Below are positions 25,704 to 34,198 of a stretch of 64,000 nucleotides of DNA, piece after piece (position 1 is the stretch's first letter; each line of letters begins with the position of its first letter). The translations under genes and the position numbers were made by a program. The notes under the pieces were generated by a model that saw nothing but the letters and a program-made list of their open reading frames with translations, did not search any database and was not told the DNA's origin. This DNA comes from an uncultured Flavobacteriaceae bacterium. GTDB lineage: Bacteria > Bacteroidota > Bacteroidia > Flavobacteriales > Flavobacteriaceae. The stretch covers positions 23,488 to 87,487 of the forward strand of contig CANMXP010000023.1 in NCBI GenBank assembly GCA_947501845.1. Reading direction: 5' to 3'.

Positions 25704-28376
25704 TTAAACTTCCGCAGGATTTACTTTTTTAGTATCGATTTTATGCGCTTTTATAAAGTCTTTTACTTCTTTTAGAGTCACTGATCCATCCTGTTGCAAT
25801 AACTGTAAAGCACTAAGTGCGATGTATTTTGCACTTATTTCGAAGTAATTTCTAAGATCGTTTCTACCTTCACTAAGTCCATAGCCATCTGTACCAAGCA
25901 CATGATAATTCCCAGGTATCCATTTAGAAATTCCCATTCCTAATTGTTTTACATAATCTGATGCTGATACAAATACTCCTGTTTCTTTCTCTAATAATGT
26001 CTCTAAATAATTTTTAGTTTTTTTATTGCTAGTATTTAACATTCTTTCTCGCTCAACTGCAAGAGCATCTCTTTGGAGTTCGGTATAACTAGTCACACTC
26101 CAGATATCTGTGGATATTCCCATATCTTCTAAAAGTGCTTTAGCTTCTATAACTTGCATCATTATTGAGCCACTACCCATTAAATGCGCTTTTCTTCCTT
26201 TGGCAATTCTCTTGCTAGATTTTTGGTAACGATACATACCTTTAATAATACCTTCGGTAACACCTTCTGGCATCATAGGCATTGCATAATTTTCATTAGT
26301 AACTGTAATGTAGTAGAAAATCTTCTCTTGCTTTTCATACATGCGGTAGATACCATCTTTTACAATGACTGCCAACTCAAACGCAAATGTTGGATCGTAA
26401 CTCTTCATATTAGGTACTATACTTGATAATACATGTGAATGCCCATCTTGATGTTGTACCCCTTCACCATTTAAAGTTGTTCGTCCTGATGTACCTCCAA
26501 TTAAAAAGCCTTTAACCATCATATCTCCACAGGCCCAAATCATATCTCCTACTCTTTGAAAACCAAAAATTGAATAGAAAATATAAAACGGAATCATAGG
26601 TAAGCTGTGCAGTGAATATGCAGATCCAGCAGCCATAAAGGATGCCAAAGCTCCTGCTTCGCAGATCCCTTCTTGTAGTATTTGACCATCGGTACTTTCT
26701 CTGTAATAAGAAACGCTTCCCGTATCTACAGGTTGATACAACTGTCCTTTAGGTTGATAAATACCAGCATGTCTAAAAAGACCGTCCATACCAAAAGTTC
26801 TTGCTTCATCTGGAATTATAGGTACTATGTAGTCTTTTATACTTTCATGACGTAATAGCTTAGATATGATACGTACCAGTACCATTGTTGTTGATACTTC
26901 TCTATCATCTGTTCCAGCATAAAACTCATCAAACAACGTATCATCTGGTGTAGCAATTGGCTTACTTTTATCTTTCCGCTCAGGTAAATAACCACCCAAC
27001 GCCTCTCTTTGTTTTCTGAGGTATTGCATTTCTGGACTATTATCTATTGGCTTGAAAAACTTAGCTTTAGCCGCTTCTTCTTCATTTAAAGGAATACCAA
27101 ATCGCTTTGCCGCTTCAATACGCTCATCTCTATTCAAATTCTTTTTCTGGTGTGTCGTATTTTTACCCTCACCAGAACTTCCCATACCATAGCCCTTAAG
27201 GGTTTTCATTAAAATAACACTTGGCTTTCCATTAGGCTTAATGGCTTTTTTAAAAGAAGCGAATATTTTTTTATAATCATGCCCTCCTCTTCTAATAGTT
27301 CTTATTTCCTCATCAGATAATGATTGCATTAACTTTTCTAGCTCGGGATTACCTTCTACCCAGTGTTCTCTTACCTTATCTCCTGGAAGCACAGAATACA
27401 ATTGATAATCTCCGTCTAAAGCACGTTCCATTCTATCAACTAAAATACCATCTTTATCTCGTGCCAAAAGCGCATCCCATTCACTTCCCCAAATAACTTT
27501 GGTAACATTCCATCCTGCACCTATAAAACTACGTTCTAACTCTTGGATGATCTTTCCGTTTCCTCTTACAGGCCCATCTAAACGTTGTAAATTACAGTTA
27601 ACAACTAAAACAAAATTATCCAGCTGCTCTCTTGCGGCTATATTTAAAGTTCCTAAGGTTTCTGGTTCATCCATTTCTCCATCGCCTACAAAGGCCCATA
27701 CCATACCGCCCTTTTTAGGTTTTAAACCTCTATTTTCTAAATACTTCTGAAATCTAGCTTGATAAATGGCACTTACACCAATTAATCCCATAGAAGCTGA
27801 TGGTATTTCCCAAAAATCAGGCATTCTTCTTGGATGTGGATATGATGGCAACCCGCCTTCTTTTTGAAGTTCTCTTCTAAAGTTTTTTAAATGTTGCTCT
27901 GTTAATCTACCTTCTAAAAAAGCTCTTGCATAAATCCCAGGAGCTGCATGGGGCTGAAAAGACACTAAATCACCGCCATAATCTTCAGATCTTTTTCTAA
28001 AAATATGGTTCTGCCCAACTTCATACATACTTGCTGCCGATGCATATGTAGCTATATGCCCCCCTAATCCTTCTCCACCATCATAGGCTTGCAGAACCAT
28101 AGCCATTGCATTCCACCTATTAATATTTTCAATCTTTTTCTCAATAACGGTATCTCCTGGGTAGGCAGGTTGATCTTTAGCATTAATCGTATTGATATAT
28201 GGTGAATTTAAAGCTTCACCTGCTAACTTTACTCCTTTTCTTTGGGCAAAAGAACGCAACTCATGTATCAAACTTACAGCTTTTTCATCTCCTTGGTCAT
28301 CAATAAATTCTTCCAAAGAGGTTATCCATTCTTCTAATTCTTGCTGCGAATCTTTAGTTATTTCACTCATAATCAT
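25704..28376 (-). CDS. aceE: Pyruvate dehydrogenase E1, homodimeric type
   Basis: An 890-residue single-chain E1p. The thiamine-diphosphate/Mg motif GDGEMDEPETLG is at about 231-242, GGHIATYASAASMYEVG near 105, and RTTLNGEGVQHQDGHSH in the pyrimidine-binding half. It decarboxylates pyruvate and acetylates the lipoyl groups of E2. Length matches the E. coli AceE type. Many Bacteroidota instead use separate alpha and beta E1 chains, so this may be an extra, inducible complex. It has its own operator (site 5) and a good -7 box, implying that the catabolic pathway makes pyruvate. Confidence 0.93.
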   Translation of the reverse strand: MIMSEITKDSQQELEEWITSLEEFIDDQGDEKAVSLIHELRSFAQRKGVKLAGEALNSPYINTINAKDQPAYPGDTVIEKKIENINRWNAMAMVLQAYDGGEGLGGHIATYASAASMYEVGQNHIFRKRSEDYGGDLVSFQPHAAPGIYARAFLEGRLTEQHLKNFRRELQKEGGLPSYPHPRRMPDFWEIPSASMGLIGVSAIYQARFQKYLENRGLKPKKGGMVWAFVGDGEMDEPETLGTLNIAAREQLDNFVLVVNCNLQRLDGPVRGNGKIIQELERSFIGAGWNVTKVIWGSEWDALLARDKDGILVDRMERALDGDYQLYSVLPGDKVREHWVEGNPELEKLMQSLSDEEIRTIRRGGHDYKKIFASFKKAIKPNGKPSVILMKTLKGYGMGSSGEGKNTTHQKKNLNRDERIEAAKRFGIPLNEEEAAKAKFFKPIDNSPEMQYLRKQREALGGYLPERKDKSKPIATPDDTLFDEFYAGTDDREVSTTMVLVRIISKLLRHESIKDYIVPIIPDEARTFGMDGLFRHAGIYQPKGQLYQPVDTGSVSYYRESTDGQILQEGICEAGALASFMAAGSAYSLHSLPMIPFYIFYSIFGFQRVGDMIWACGDMMVKGFLIGGTSGRTTLNGEGVQHQDGHSHVLSSIVPNMKSYDPTFAFELAVIVKDGIYRMYEKQEKIFYYITVTNENYAMPMMPEGVTEGIIKGMYRYQKSSKRIAKGRKAHLMGSGSIMMQVIEAKALLEDMGISTDIWSVTSYTELQRDALAVERERMLNTSNKKTKNYLETLLEKETGVFVSASDYVKQLGMGISKWIPGNYHVLGTDGYGLSEGRNDLRNYFEISAKYIALSALQLLQQDGSVTLKEVKDFIKAHKIDTKKVNPAEV

Positions 28377-28433
28377 AATAATAAACTTTAATGAATGGTT
28401 TAGTTTTTTTCAATTACTTCTTGTTAGGAGTTT

Positions 28434-28441
28434 CAAATATA
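28434..28441 (-). promoter_or_regulatory. Bacteroidota -7 promoter element of aceE
   Basis: On the minus strand this reads TATATTTG, a perfect match to the TAnnTTTG -7 consensus, 8 bp from operator site 5 and about 58 bp before the aceE start. A bound repressor would cover the region upstream of -7. Confidence 0.65.
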
Positions 28442-28449
28442 AAAAAAAT

Positions 28450-28483
28450 AGTTAACATAATTAATAATTAATATAATTAACTA
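28450..28483. promoter_or_regulatory. Operator, double TTAA module (site 5)
   Basis: TTAA at 28452, 28461, 28468 and 28477 in a near-perfect inverted repeat upstream of aceE. It is the most symmetric of the set and directly abuts the -7 element. Confidence 0.82.
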
Positions 28484-28926
28484 TATATAATTTTATGTTT
28501 TTCTTTATACAAAAGAGGAGCTATTCAGTTTTTTTTTATAAAAACTATAAAACGCTAACCATAATGAGTTATAAAAAAAGGCCACTTAAGCAAGGGGATA
28601 TAGCCTGTAATTAAGACATTTAAGAATTGATTAAATCTATCTTAAATCAGATTTTTTTGAGGTTAGAGATACTAAAGAACAAAAACAGAGAAATTAAATT
28701 TTGTTGTTTGTTTAAGAGGAAAACCTCTTGAAGTATAAACAAACATTTTATCTAATTAAATTTATATTATAAATAGTTCTATTTGAAAACCAATAGTTTT
28801 TTGGAATTTGTCATTATTCCACAAGATTAAGTCTTTCAAATATGTTACTATAATATTATTGTGAAACGTTTCAACAAACTTGAGTAATCATTAAAACTCA
28901 TCCAATAAATTTAAACGTTTTTTAAC
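28484..28926. other. Intergenic region, no gene seen
   Basis: AT-rich, stops in all frames, between the aceE promoter and the hydrolase pseudogene. I see no RNA gene, repeat or clear terminator. It may hold decayed coding sequence, but nothing recognisable remains. Confidence 0.6.
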
Positions 28927-29507
28927 TTAGTTCTGTGACTTTAATATTTTACTTAATAGTGTATTAAATTCAGTAGCCTTTTCAATCATTATAAAGTGAC
29001 CAGTGTCTTTTATAATATGTATTTTGAAACCCAAAGGTTGATAATATGCTTCGTCTGTTGGTTGCATATGAAACTACATCAACAGCTACCATAGCTCCCA
29101 TACTTATGACCTATTATATTTAAGCTTTAAATATCTAATGTATTAACAACATCTAAAACATCCGTTGTAAACGATGCAACACTCCAATCCGTTCGGTTAA
29201 CGCCCGACTTACCATGTCCACCTAAGTCAATGGTTACCACTTTATAATTATCTTTAAAATAAGTTACCTATTCTTTCCAATACGTCTGGTCGCAAGACCA
29301 ACCATGTATAAAAACAATAGCGGCGTCCCCAGTGCCTTCTACAGTGTAATGTATATCAATGTCTCCAGCTGAAGACTTAACTACCATTTCTTGAGGAGCT
29401 TCAAGCATTTCATTATCTACAGATTCTATAGTCTTTACTTTTTCTTTACAACTCATAAAAGTGATTAAAAATGAGAATAAAATAATAATGGAAAGTTGTG
29501 ATTTCAT
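28927..29507 (-). pseudogene. Decayed exported alpha/beta hydrolase lipoprotein
   Basis: The minus strand starts with a lipoprotein signal (LITFMSCKEK) and an alpha/beta-hydrolase N-terminus (IVFIHGWSCDQTYWKE), then meets an in-frame TAG at 29268-29270. The frame continues with VVTIDLGGHGKSG and meets a TAA at 29127-29129. A one-base insertion then disrupts the nucleophile elbow: restoring the frame gives GHSMGAMVAVDVV. A further deletion precedes a recognisable C-terminus with DTGHFIMIEKATEF (catalytic His) and a stop at 28927. At least four lesions show it is not functional. It lies within the regulated island, so a hydrolase step has been lost or replaced. Confidence 0.85.
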
Positions 29508-29858
29508 AACGCTCTATTTTTATTGTTTTACTTATTATATTATTTGCCAGGGCTCAAATCTCCCAAAATTGAGTTACATTATAATATATATGAATTAAGC
29601 AATCAAATTAGCAACTTATATATTTCCTTCGCTTTTAAACAATTCAATTAACACAAAAACGTGTTATTTTTACTACAATTATAAATTTCACTTATTATAC
29701 AATTGTTAATTTATTTGAAACACTCCTTCACTTAACTATTTATAAACAAATGCAATAAATTTAGTTAATTTAATTAATAATTAATTAAATTAACTAAATA
29801 TTTTATATATTTAGTCACTGAATTTTAAACAATTACACTAAAAAAATACTGTGTAATC
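29508..29858. other. Intergenic region holding operator site 6
   Basis: AT-rich leader of the SUMF1-like gene. Apart from the operator at 29763-29796 and a candidate -7 sequence TATATTTAG just after it, I see nothing in it. Confidence 0.6.
29763..29796. promoter_or_regulatory. Operator, double TTAA module (site 6)
   Basis: TTAA at 29765, 29774, 29781 and 29790. It lies 63 bp upstream of the SUMF1-like gene, and TATATTTAG follows within 20 bp. Confidence 0.82.
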
Positions 29859-30806
29859 ATGAAAAAAATAAGGTTGATGATATTCTTAATGCTAGGCGTA
29901 TTGCTCTTTTCTAAAAGTACTATAGCCCAAGATAACATTACAACCTTTAAAGACTGTAATGAGTGTCCAGAAATGGTAATAATACCTAAAGGGAAAGTAA
30001 ATATAGGGTCATACAAAGAAGAAATTGGAAGAAAAAAAGGAGAACGAGACAGAGTTTTAGCAACTATAGATAAAGCATTTGCTATGGCGAAAACCGAAGT
30101 TACTTTAGCACAATATAGAGTCTTTATGAAAGAAACCAAATACAAATCTAATATCCCTTACTATAAAGGAGAACCTTTGGTTGGTTGTAACTATTTTGAT
30201 GGTAAAAGCTATGGCTATGTAGCGGTTCACAATTGGCAAAATCCAGGGTATCCACAACGCGAATCAGATCCTGTTGTATGTGTAAGTTATACTGATGCTA
30301 AAGCTTATGCAGACTGGTTAAGCTCAAAAACAGGGCGCAATTATAGAGTACCTTCTGCTGTAGAATTCGAATATGCGTCTAGAGCAGGTAGTTCTAGTCC
30401 GTGGTACTGGGGAACAGACCCTTCGAAAGCATGCGAATATGCCAATATTGGAGATAAGACTTTTGCCCATAAATTCCCAACTAGAACATCTTTCCCCTGT
30501 ACAGATGGTTATGTTTTTACCACAAAAGTTGGCAGATTTCAACCCAATAACTTCGGCCTATATGATATGATTGGAAATGCCTGGGAATGGACAGCAGATT
30601 GTTTTAAAAAAGATTTAACCAATATACCTGTTGACGGTTCAACATATATAGGAACGGAGGAAGAATGTAAAGCCAGAACACCCAAAGGAGGTAGTTGGAT
30701 TAGTGGTATAAGCTGGTCTAGAGCTGCAGTTAGATCCAGAGATGGCACTGACTACAAAAGCTTTATGCTAGGTTTTCGAGTAGCTGCAGAAATAACTAAT
30801 AATTAG
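29859..30806 (+). CDS. Exported SUMF1/FGE-fold protein
   Basis: A 315-residue protein with a signal peptide (LMIFLMLGVLLFSKSTIAQ). The SUMF1-like domain is clear: MVIIPKGKVNIGSYKEE, MAKTEVTLAQYRVFMKET, VCVSYTDAKAYADWLSSKTG, YRVPSAVEFEYASRAG, YDMIGNAWEWTADCF, PKGGSWISGISWSRAAVRS and MLGFRVA. True formylglycine-generating enzymes have a copper-binding cysteine pair just before the final GFR motif; here that segment has no cysteine. A PvdO/EgtB-like role or a structural/ligand role is therefore more likely than sulfatase maturation, and no sulfatase gene is nearby. First gene of an operon of exported redox proteins. Confidence 0.85.
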   Translation: MKKIRLMIFLMLGVLLFSKSTIAQDNITTFKDCNECPEMVIIPKGKVNIGSYKEEIGRKKGERDRVLATIDKAFAMAKTEVTLAQYRVFMKETKYKSNIPYYKGEPLVGCNYFDGKSYGYVAVHNWQNPGYPQRESDPVVCVSYTDAKAYADWLSSKTGRNYRVPSAVEFEYASRAGSSSPWYWGTDPSKACEYANIGDKTFAHKFPTRTSFPCTDGYVFTTKVGRFQPNNFGLYDMIGNAWEWTADCFKKDLTNIPVDGSTYIGTEEECKARTPKGGSWISGISWSRAAVRSRDGTDYKSFMLGFRVAAEITNN

Positions 30807-30827
30807 TAACTTATTTAAAAGTTTATC

Positions 30828-32330
30828 ATGAAAACAACAAGACGTGATTTTGTAAAAAATATAGTAGGAACAACAGCGGCTATTGGTGTTTTAGGTATCA
30901 CTGGTTGTGAAACTTCTAAAAAAGACACTAAAGAAACTGCACCACTAGCTCCAAAACAACCTAAAGTACCTGCTAAAGAAAAGTATGACGTTATAGTTGT
31001 AGGCGCTGGACTTTCTGGGCTTCAAGCTGCTATTCTATTAGAAGAGGCAGGATTAGATGTTTTAGTTTTAGAAGGCAGGAAACGTTTAGGAGGAAGAGTA
31101 TATACTTTAGAAAATGTTCCTGGTAAACCTGAAGCAGCTGGAGAATGGATTGGCGGTAATTATGCCCGCATGATTAATATGGTAAACAAATTAGGGCTTG
31201 AAATGTTTACTCCAAAAATGAACAATGATAATCGCCCATGGATGTATCACATTAAAGGGGAATTCATTACCGCTAAAGATTGGGCGTCTCACCCACTAAA
31301 CCCACAAACTGGAGAGTTTAGAGATTTATTACCCAGTAAGTACTTAAGCACTATTTCAAATCATAATAACCCGCTTAAGGGTCAACCATTAGATGCGTGG
31401 TTAAAACCAGAATTTCAAAAATACGATATACCTCATGACGAATACCTAAGGTCTCAAGGTGTTACAGAAGAAACAATAAGATTAATGAATGTCACCATCC
31501 ATTCTGGTGGTATGCATAGAACTTCTGCTTTAAACGAATTAAGAAGATACCATGTAATGGATTTTAATTCTAAGTTAAAATTTCCAGATGGTACTGGTTG
31601 GAAAATGATAAGAGGTGGTAATTCTCTTTTACCTAAAGCTATGGCTGAAAGTTTAAACAACGAAGTCCTTTTAAACAAAACTGTTGTTGCTTTTAGAGAA
31701 AAAAATAACGTTACAGAAATAAGTTGTGCAGATGGTACTGGATATAAAGCTGACCATGTAATTTGTAGTATTCCTATATCTGTACTAAAAAATGTTACGT
31801 TTGAACCTCTTATAAAAGGCATTACTGCAGAAGCTATAGATCATGTTGGATATGGTTTATCTATTCAGGTTCATTTTCAAGTTATGGAACCTTATTGGGA
31901 AAAAGACGGTTTGGCTCCTAATATGTGGACAGATGGGGAACTGGAAAGAATAGCCGTTAGAACTAAAAGAAATAAAATAGATCCAGATGCATTGGTTGTT
32001 TTTATAAACGGTCCAGAATCATTGAAATTTAGATTAATGACAGATGAGGAAGTATTTAGATATTGCCAAATAAAATTGGCGCAATTGCGGCCTTCAATGA
32101 AAGAAGCTTTAGAACCAATTCTCATTCAATCTTGTGAAAGAGATATTCATGGAGCTGGAGATTGGGTGTATTGGCAACCTGGGCAAGTCACCAAATTTGG
32201 TAATCATATGCGTTCTAGACATGGTAATATTCATTTTTGTGGAGAACATACTGCCATTATGGAACGAGGAATGGAAGGTGCTTTCGAATCTGGTGAAAGA
32301 GCCGCTCTTGAAATTATTTTGGAATCTTAA
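30828..32330 (+). CDS. Exported flavin amine-oxidase-like oxidoreductase
   Basis: A 500-residue flavoprotein. The N-terminus has a twin-arginine motif and lipobox: TTRRDFVKNIVGTTAAIGVL then GITGCE, indicating a Tat-exported lipoprotein. The FAD motif VIVVGAGLSGLQAAILLEEAG starts near 55; the end reads IHFCGEHTAIMERGMEGAFE. It belongs to the monoamine-oxidase superfamily, as does the copy at 18615. It sits between a SUMF1-like gene and a CpcT/CpeT-like gene with a c-type cytochrome two genes on, so electrons may pass to the cytochrome, not to oxygen. Amine oxidation or bilin-type dehydrogenation are both possible. Confidence 0.86.
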   Translation: MKTTRRDFVKNIVGTTAAIGVLGITGCETSKKDTKETAPLAPKQPKVPAKEKYDVIVVGAGLSGLQAAILLEEAGLDVLVLEGRKRLGGRVYTLENVPGKPEAAGEWIGGNYARMINMVNKLGLEMFTPKMNNDNRPWMYHIKGEFITAKDWASHPLNPQTGEFRDLLPSKYLSTISNHNNPLKGQPLDAWLKPEFQKYDIPHDEYLRSQGVTEETIRLMNVTIHSGGMHRTSALNELRRYHVMDFNSKLKFPDGTGWKMIRGGNSLLPKAMAESLNNEVLLNKTVVAFREKNNVTEISCADGTGYKADHVICSIPISVLKNVTFEPLIKGITAEAIDHVGYGLSIQVHFQVMEPYWEKDGLAPNMWTDGELERIAVRTKRNKIDPDALVVFINGPESLKFRLMTDEEVFRYCQIKLAQLRPSMKEALEPILIQSCERDIHGAGDWVYWQPGQVTKFGNHMRSRHGNIHFCGEHTAIMERGMEGAFESGERAALEIILES

Positions 32331-32340
32331 AATGTAGATT

Positions 32341-33342
32341 ATGTCACGATTAAAAAAAACGACCTTAAGTTTTCTTTTCATTTTCAGCATTTCAACTCTT
32401 ACAACTTTACTTTATGCTCAAAACAACGACCCAAATGCAAGAGATTTGGTCTTACTAACAAAATGGTTTGAAGGAGCATTTGATAATGATTCACAAATTT
32501 GGTTTGAAAATAGAAGAAGTTGGGCAGGAAAAGAAGAAGAAAAACATGAACGTATTCATGCTGTACATAAACGTATTAACGCAAAAGATATTGGTGATTA
32601 TGTGTTTTATATAGAAGAATTTACTGGAGAAGACTCTACAAATATTACCCGCCAAAGAATTGTATCCTTTAAAAGCAACGCACCAGAAGAAACTATTGAA
32701 ATGGAATTGTATTTTATACAAGATTCAAAAAAGTACTTAGGAGCATACCAAACACCAGAAATATTTAAAGGTTTTAAAAAAGAAGATCTATTTGGTCTGG
32801 ATGGATGCAATGTTTTCTTTAAGCGGAAAGGAGAACAATACCATGGTAGCATGAAATATAAAACGTGTCAATTTGGGAAAGATGACCTTAAAAGATACTC
32901 AGTTCATGATATGATTATTTCAGAAAATCAATATTGGCGTGTAGATCGAACTTTTCTAGTAAAAGATGATTCCTTTCACAAAGGACATCCTAATAACATT
33001 CCTCACAAAATGAGAAAAGCTACTTATTACAGCTGTAACATAGCTTTTCATGAAAAAGCATATTATTTGCCATCAGAAAAAGATAAAAAATTCAATAATA
33101 TTTTAATACATAATCAAGGGGGATTAAAATGGTTTAAGAACCCAATTGATGGTAAAACCTATGGTATTCAACTACGTGAAAAACAATATCCTTTTTATAA
33201 AGAAGGTTCAGATTTTTTTATGATGAGATTTAAAGAAAAAGGACAACTAGCATCAAAAACTATTATACTTTCTGAACCAAACCCTAAAAAAACAGGTTTT
33301 CAAATGGGGTGGGCATCATGTGTTTGCGAAAAAACCGAATAA
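32341..33342 (+). CDS. Exported CpcT/CpeT-like protein with extra C-terminal domain
   Basis: A 333-residue protein with signal peptide (FLFIFSISTLTTLLYAQ). Family marks: LTKWFEGAFDNDSQIW near residue 38, NITRQRIVSF near 102, and GCNVFFKRKGEQYHGSMK...C near 158. The C-terminal domain (LIHNQGGLKWFKNP ... EPNPKKTGFQMGWASC) is shared with three other proteins of this window. CpcT/CpeT proteins bind linear tetrapyrroles. Located between a flavin oxidase and a cytochrome c gene, it may present a bound chromophore to these periplasmic redox enzymes (inference). Confidence 0.77.
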   Translation: MSRLKKTTLSFLFIFSISTLTTLLYAQNNDPNARDLVLLTKWFEGAFDNDSQIWFENRRSWAGKEEEKHERIHAVHKRINAKDIGDYVFYIEEFTGEDSTNITRQRIVSFKSNAPEETIEMELYFIQDSKKYLGAYQTPEIFKGFKKEDLFGLDGCNVFFKRKGEQYHGSMKYKTCQFGKDDLKRYSVHDMIISENQYWRVDRTFLVKDDSFHKGHPNNIPHKMRKATYYSCNIAFHEKAYYLPSEKDKKFNNILIHNQGGLKWFKNPIDGKTYGIQLREKQYPFYKEGSDFFMMRFKEKGQLASKTIILSEPNPKKTGFQMGWASCVCEKTE

Positions 33343-33357
33343 ATTAATAATATAAAA

Positions 33358-33822
33358 ATGAAACGATTAACCAAAAATAAGCATGTACCACTTACAAAAA
33401 TACTTTTATTATTAATTGTGTTTATATATTCATGTGTTAACAAAACTGAAAAAAAAGAAACACCTATATATAAGGAAGCTGTTCTTAATGAGACGGATAA
33501 AAAAGAACCTATAAAAAAATTATCAGCAGGTGCAAAACTATTTATTCAGTGTGCTGCCTGTCATAATCTTAAAAAAGGAGAACCTAATAAAGTGGGACCA
33601 AATTTAAACGGTATTTTTGGAAGAAAAGCTGGCTCTTATAAAGGGTTTATTTATTCAGATGTTCTAAAAGCTTCAAATATAGTTTGGGATGAAAACCATA
33701 TACGCAATTGGCTGGAAAAACCATCAGACTATCTACCTGGTACCACAATGGCTTTTATAGGTATAACTAATAAAGAACAACAAGACACTTTAATTAAATA
33801 TTTAAAGAAAGAAACCAAGTAA
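33358..33822 (+). CDS. c-type cytochrome lipoprotein
   Basis: A 154-residue class I cytochrome c. Lipobox cysteine is Cys26 (FIYSC). The haem motif is CAACH at 65-69, followed by GPNLNGIFGRKAGS; the distal methionine is in YLPGTTMAF. It carries electrons in the periplasm. It is the last gene of the SUMF1-like/flavin-oxidase/CpcT-like operon (15 bp gap), so the natural electron donor is the flavin oxidase and the acceptor a terminal oxidase. Confidence 0.93.
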   Translation: MKRLTKNKHVPLTKILLLLIVFIYSCVNKTEKKETPIYKEAVLNETDKKEPIKKLSAGAKLFIQCAACHNLKKGEPNKVGPNLNGIFGRKAGSYKGFIYSDVLKASNIVWDENHIRNWLEKPSDYLPGTTMAFIGITNKEQQDTLIKYLKKETK

Positions 33823-34198
33823 GTAATTTTTTTATATCCCACTTTAGAAGAGAATATTTATTAAAAACCTTCTCTTATGTTTTAAATAATCTTTTTTCAA
33901 AAAAACATAAACACCTATATAGCAGACCTTCAACTAAGAGATAATTAAAAATATTATCATTTTGTAAGATTTCACTTTGCTTATTATCACTATAACCTAT
34001 TATTTTTATTTAAAATTTATATTAATGTTGTTTTTCTGAAAAAAAATAGTTAATTTAGTTAACAATTAACATTATTAATCATTATATTTAGACAAATTAT
34101 TAACCATTAACCAACTTTAAAATACATGTAACTAATTAACAATCAAACAACTAAAACAAATAACTAACACTGTAAAACAGATTTTAAAACTTAAAAAC
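33823..34198. other. Intergenic region and leader of the TonB receptor
   Basis: Contains a weak hairpin (AAGAGAA / TTCTCTT, 33,848-33,880) after the cytochrome gene, operator site 7, the candidate -7 TATATTTAG right after it, and a ~100-base AT-rich leader. No gene is seen. Confidence 0.6.
34048..34081. promoter_or_regulatory. Operator, double TTAA module (site 7)
   Basis: TTAA at 34050, 34059, 34066 and 34075, upstream of the TonB receptor. It links uptake to the same regulon as the enzymes. Confidence 0.82.

Noticed and set aside
28484..28926. Small RNA or riboswitch in the long gap before aceE
   Set aside because: No convincing stem-loop set or terminator was seen, only AT-rich sequence.
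29859..30806. True formylglycine-generating enzyme
   Set aside because: The segment that should hold the copper-binding cysteines has none and no sulfatase is encoded in the window.
32341..33342. Phycobiliprotein assembly (real CpcT/CpeT lyase)
   Set aside because: No phycobiliprotein or photosynthesis gene is present and the proteins are exported, so a binding or catabolic role is preferred.
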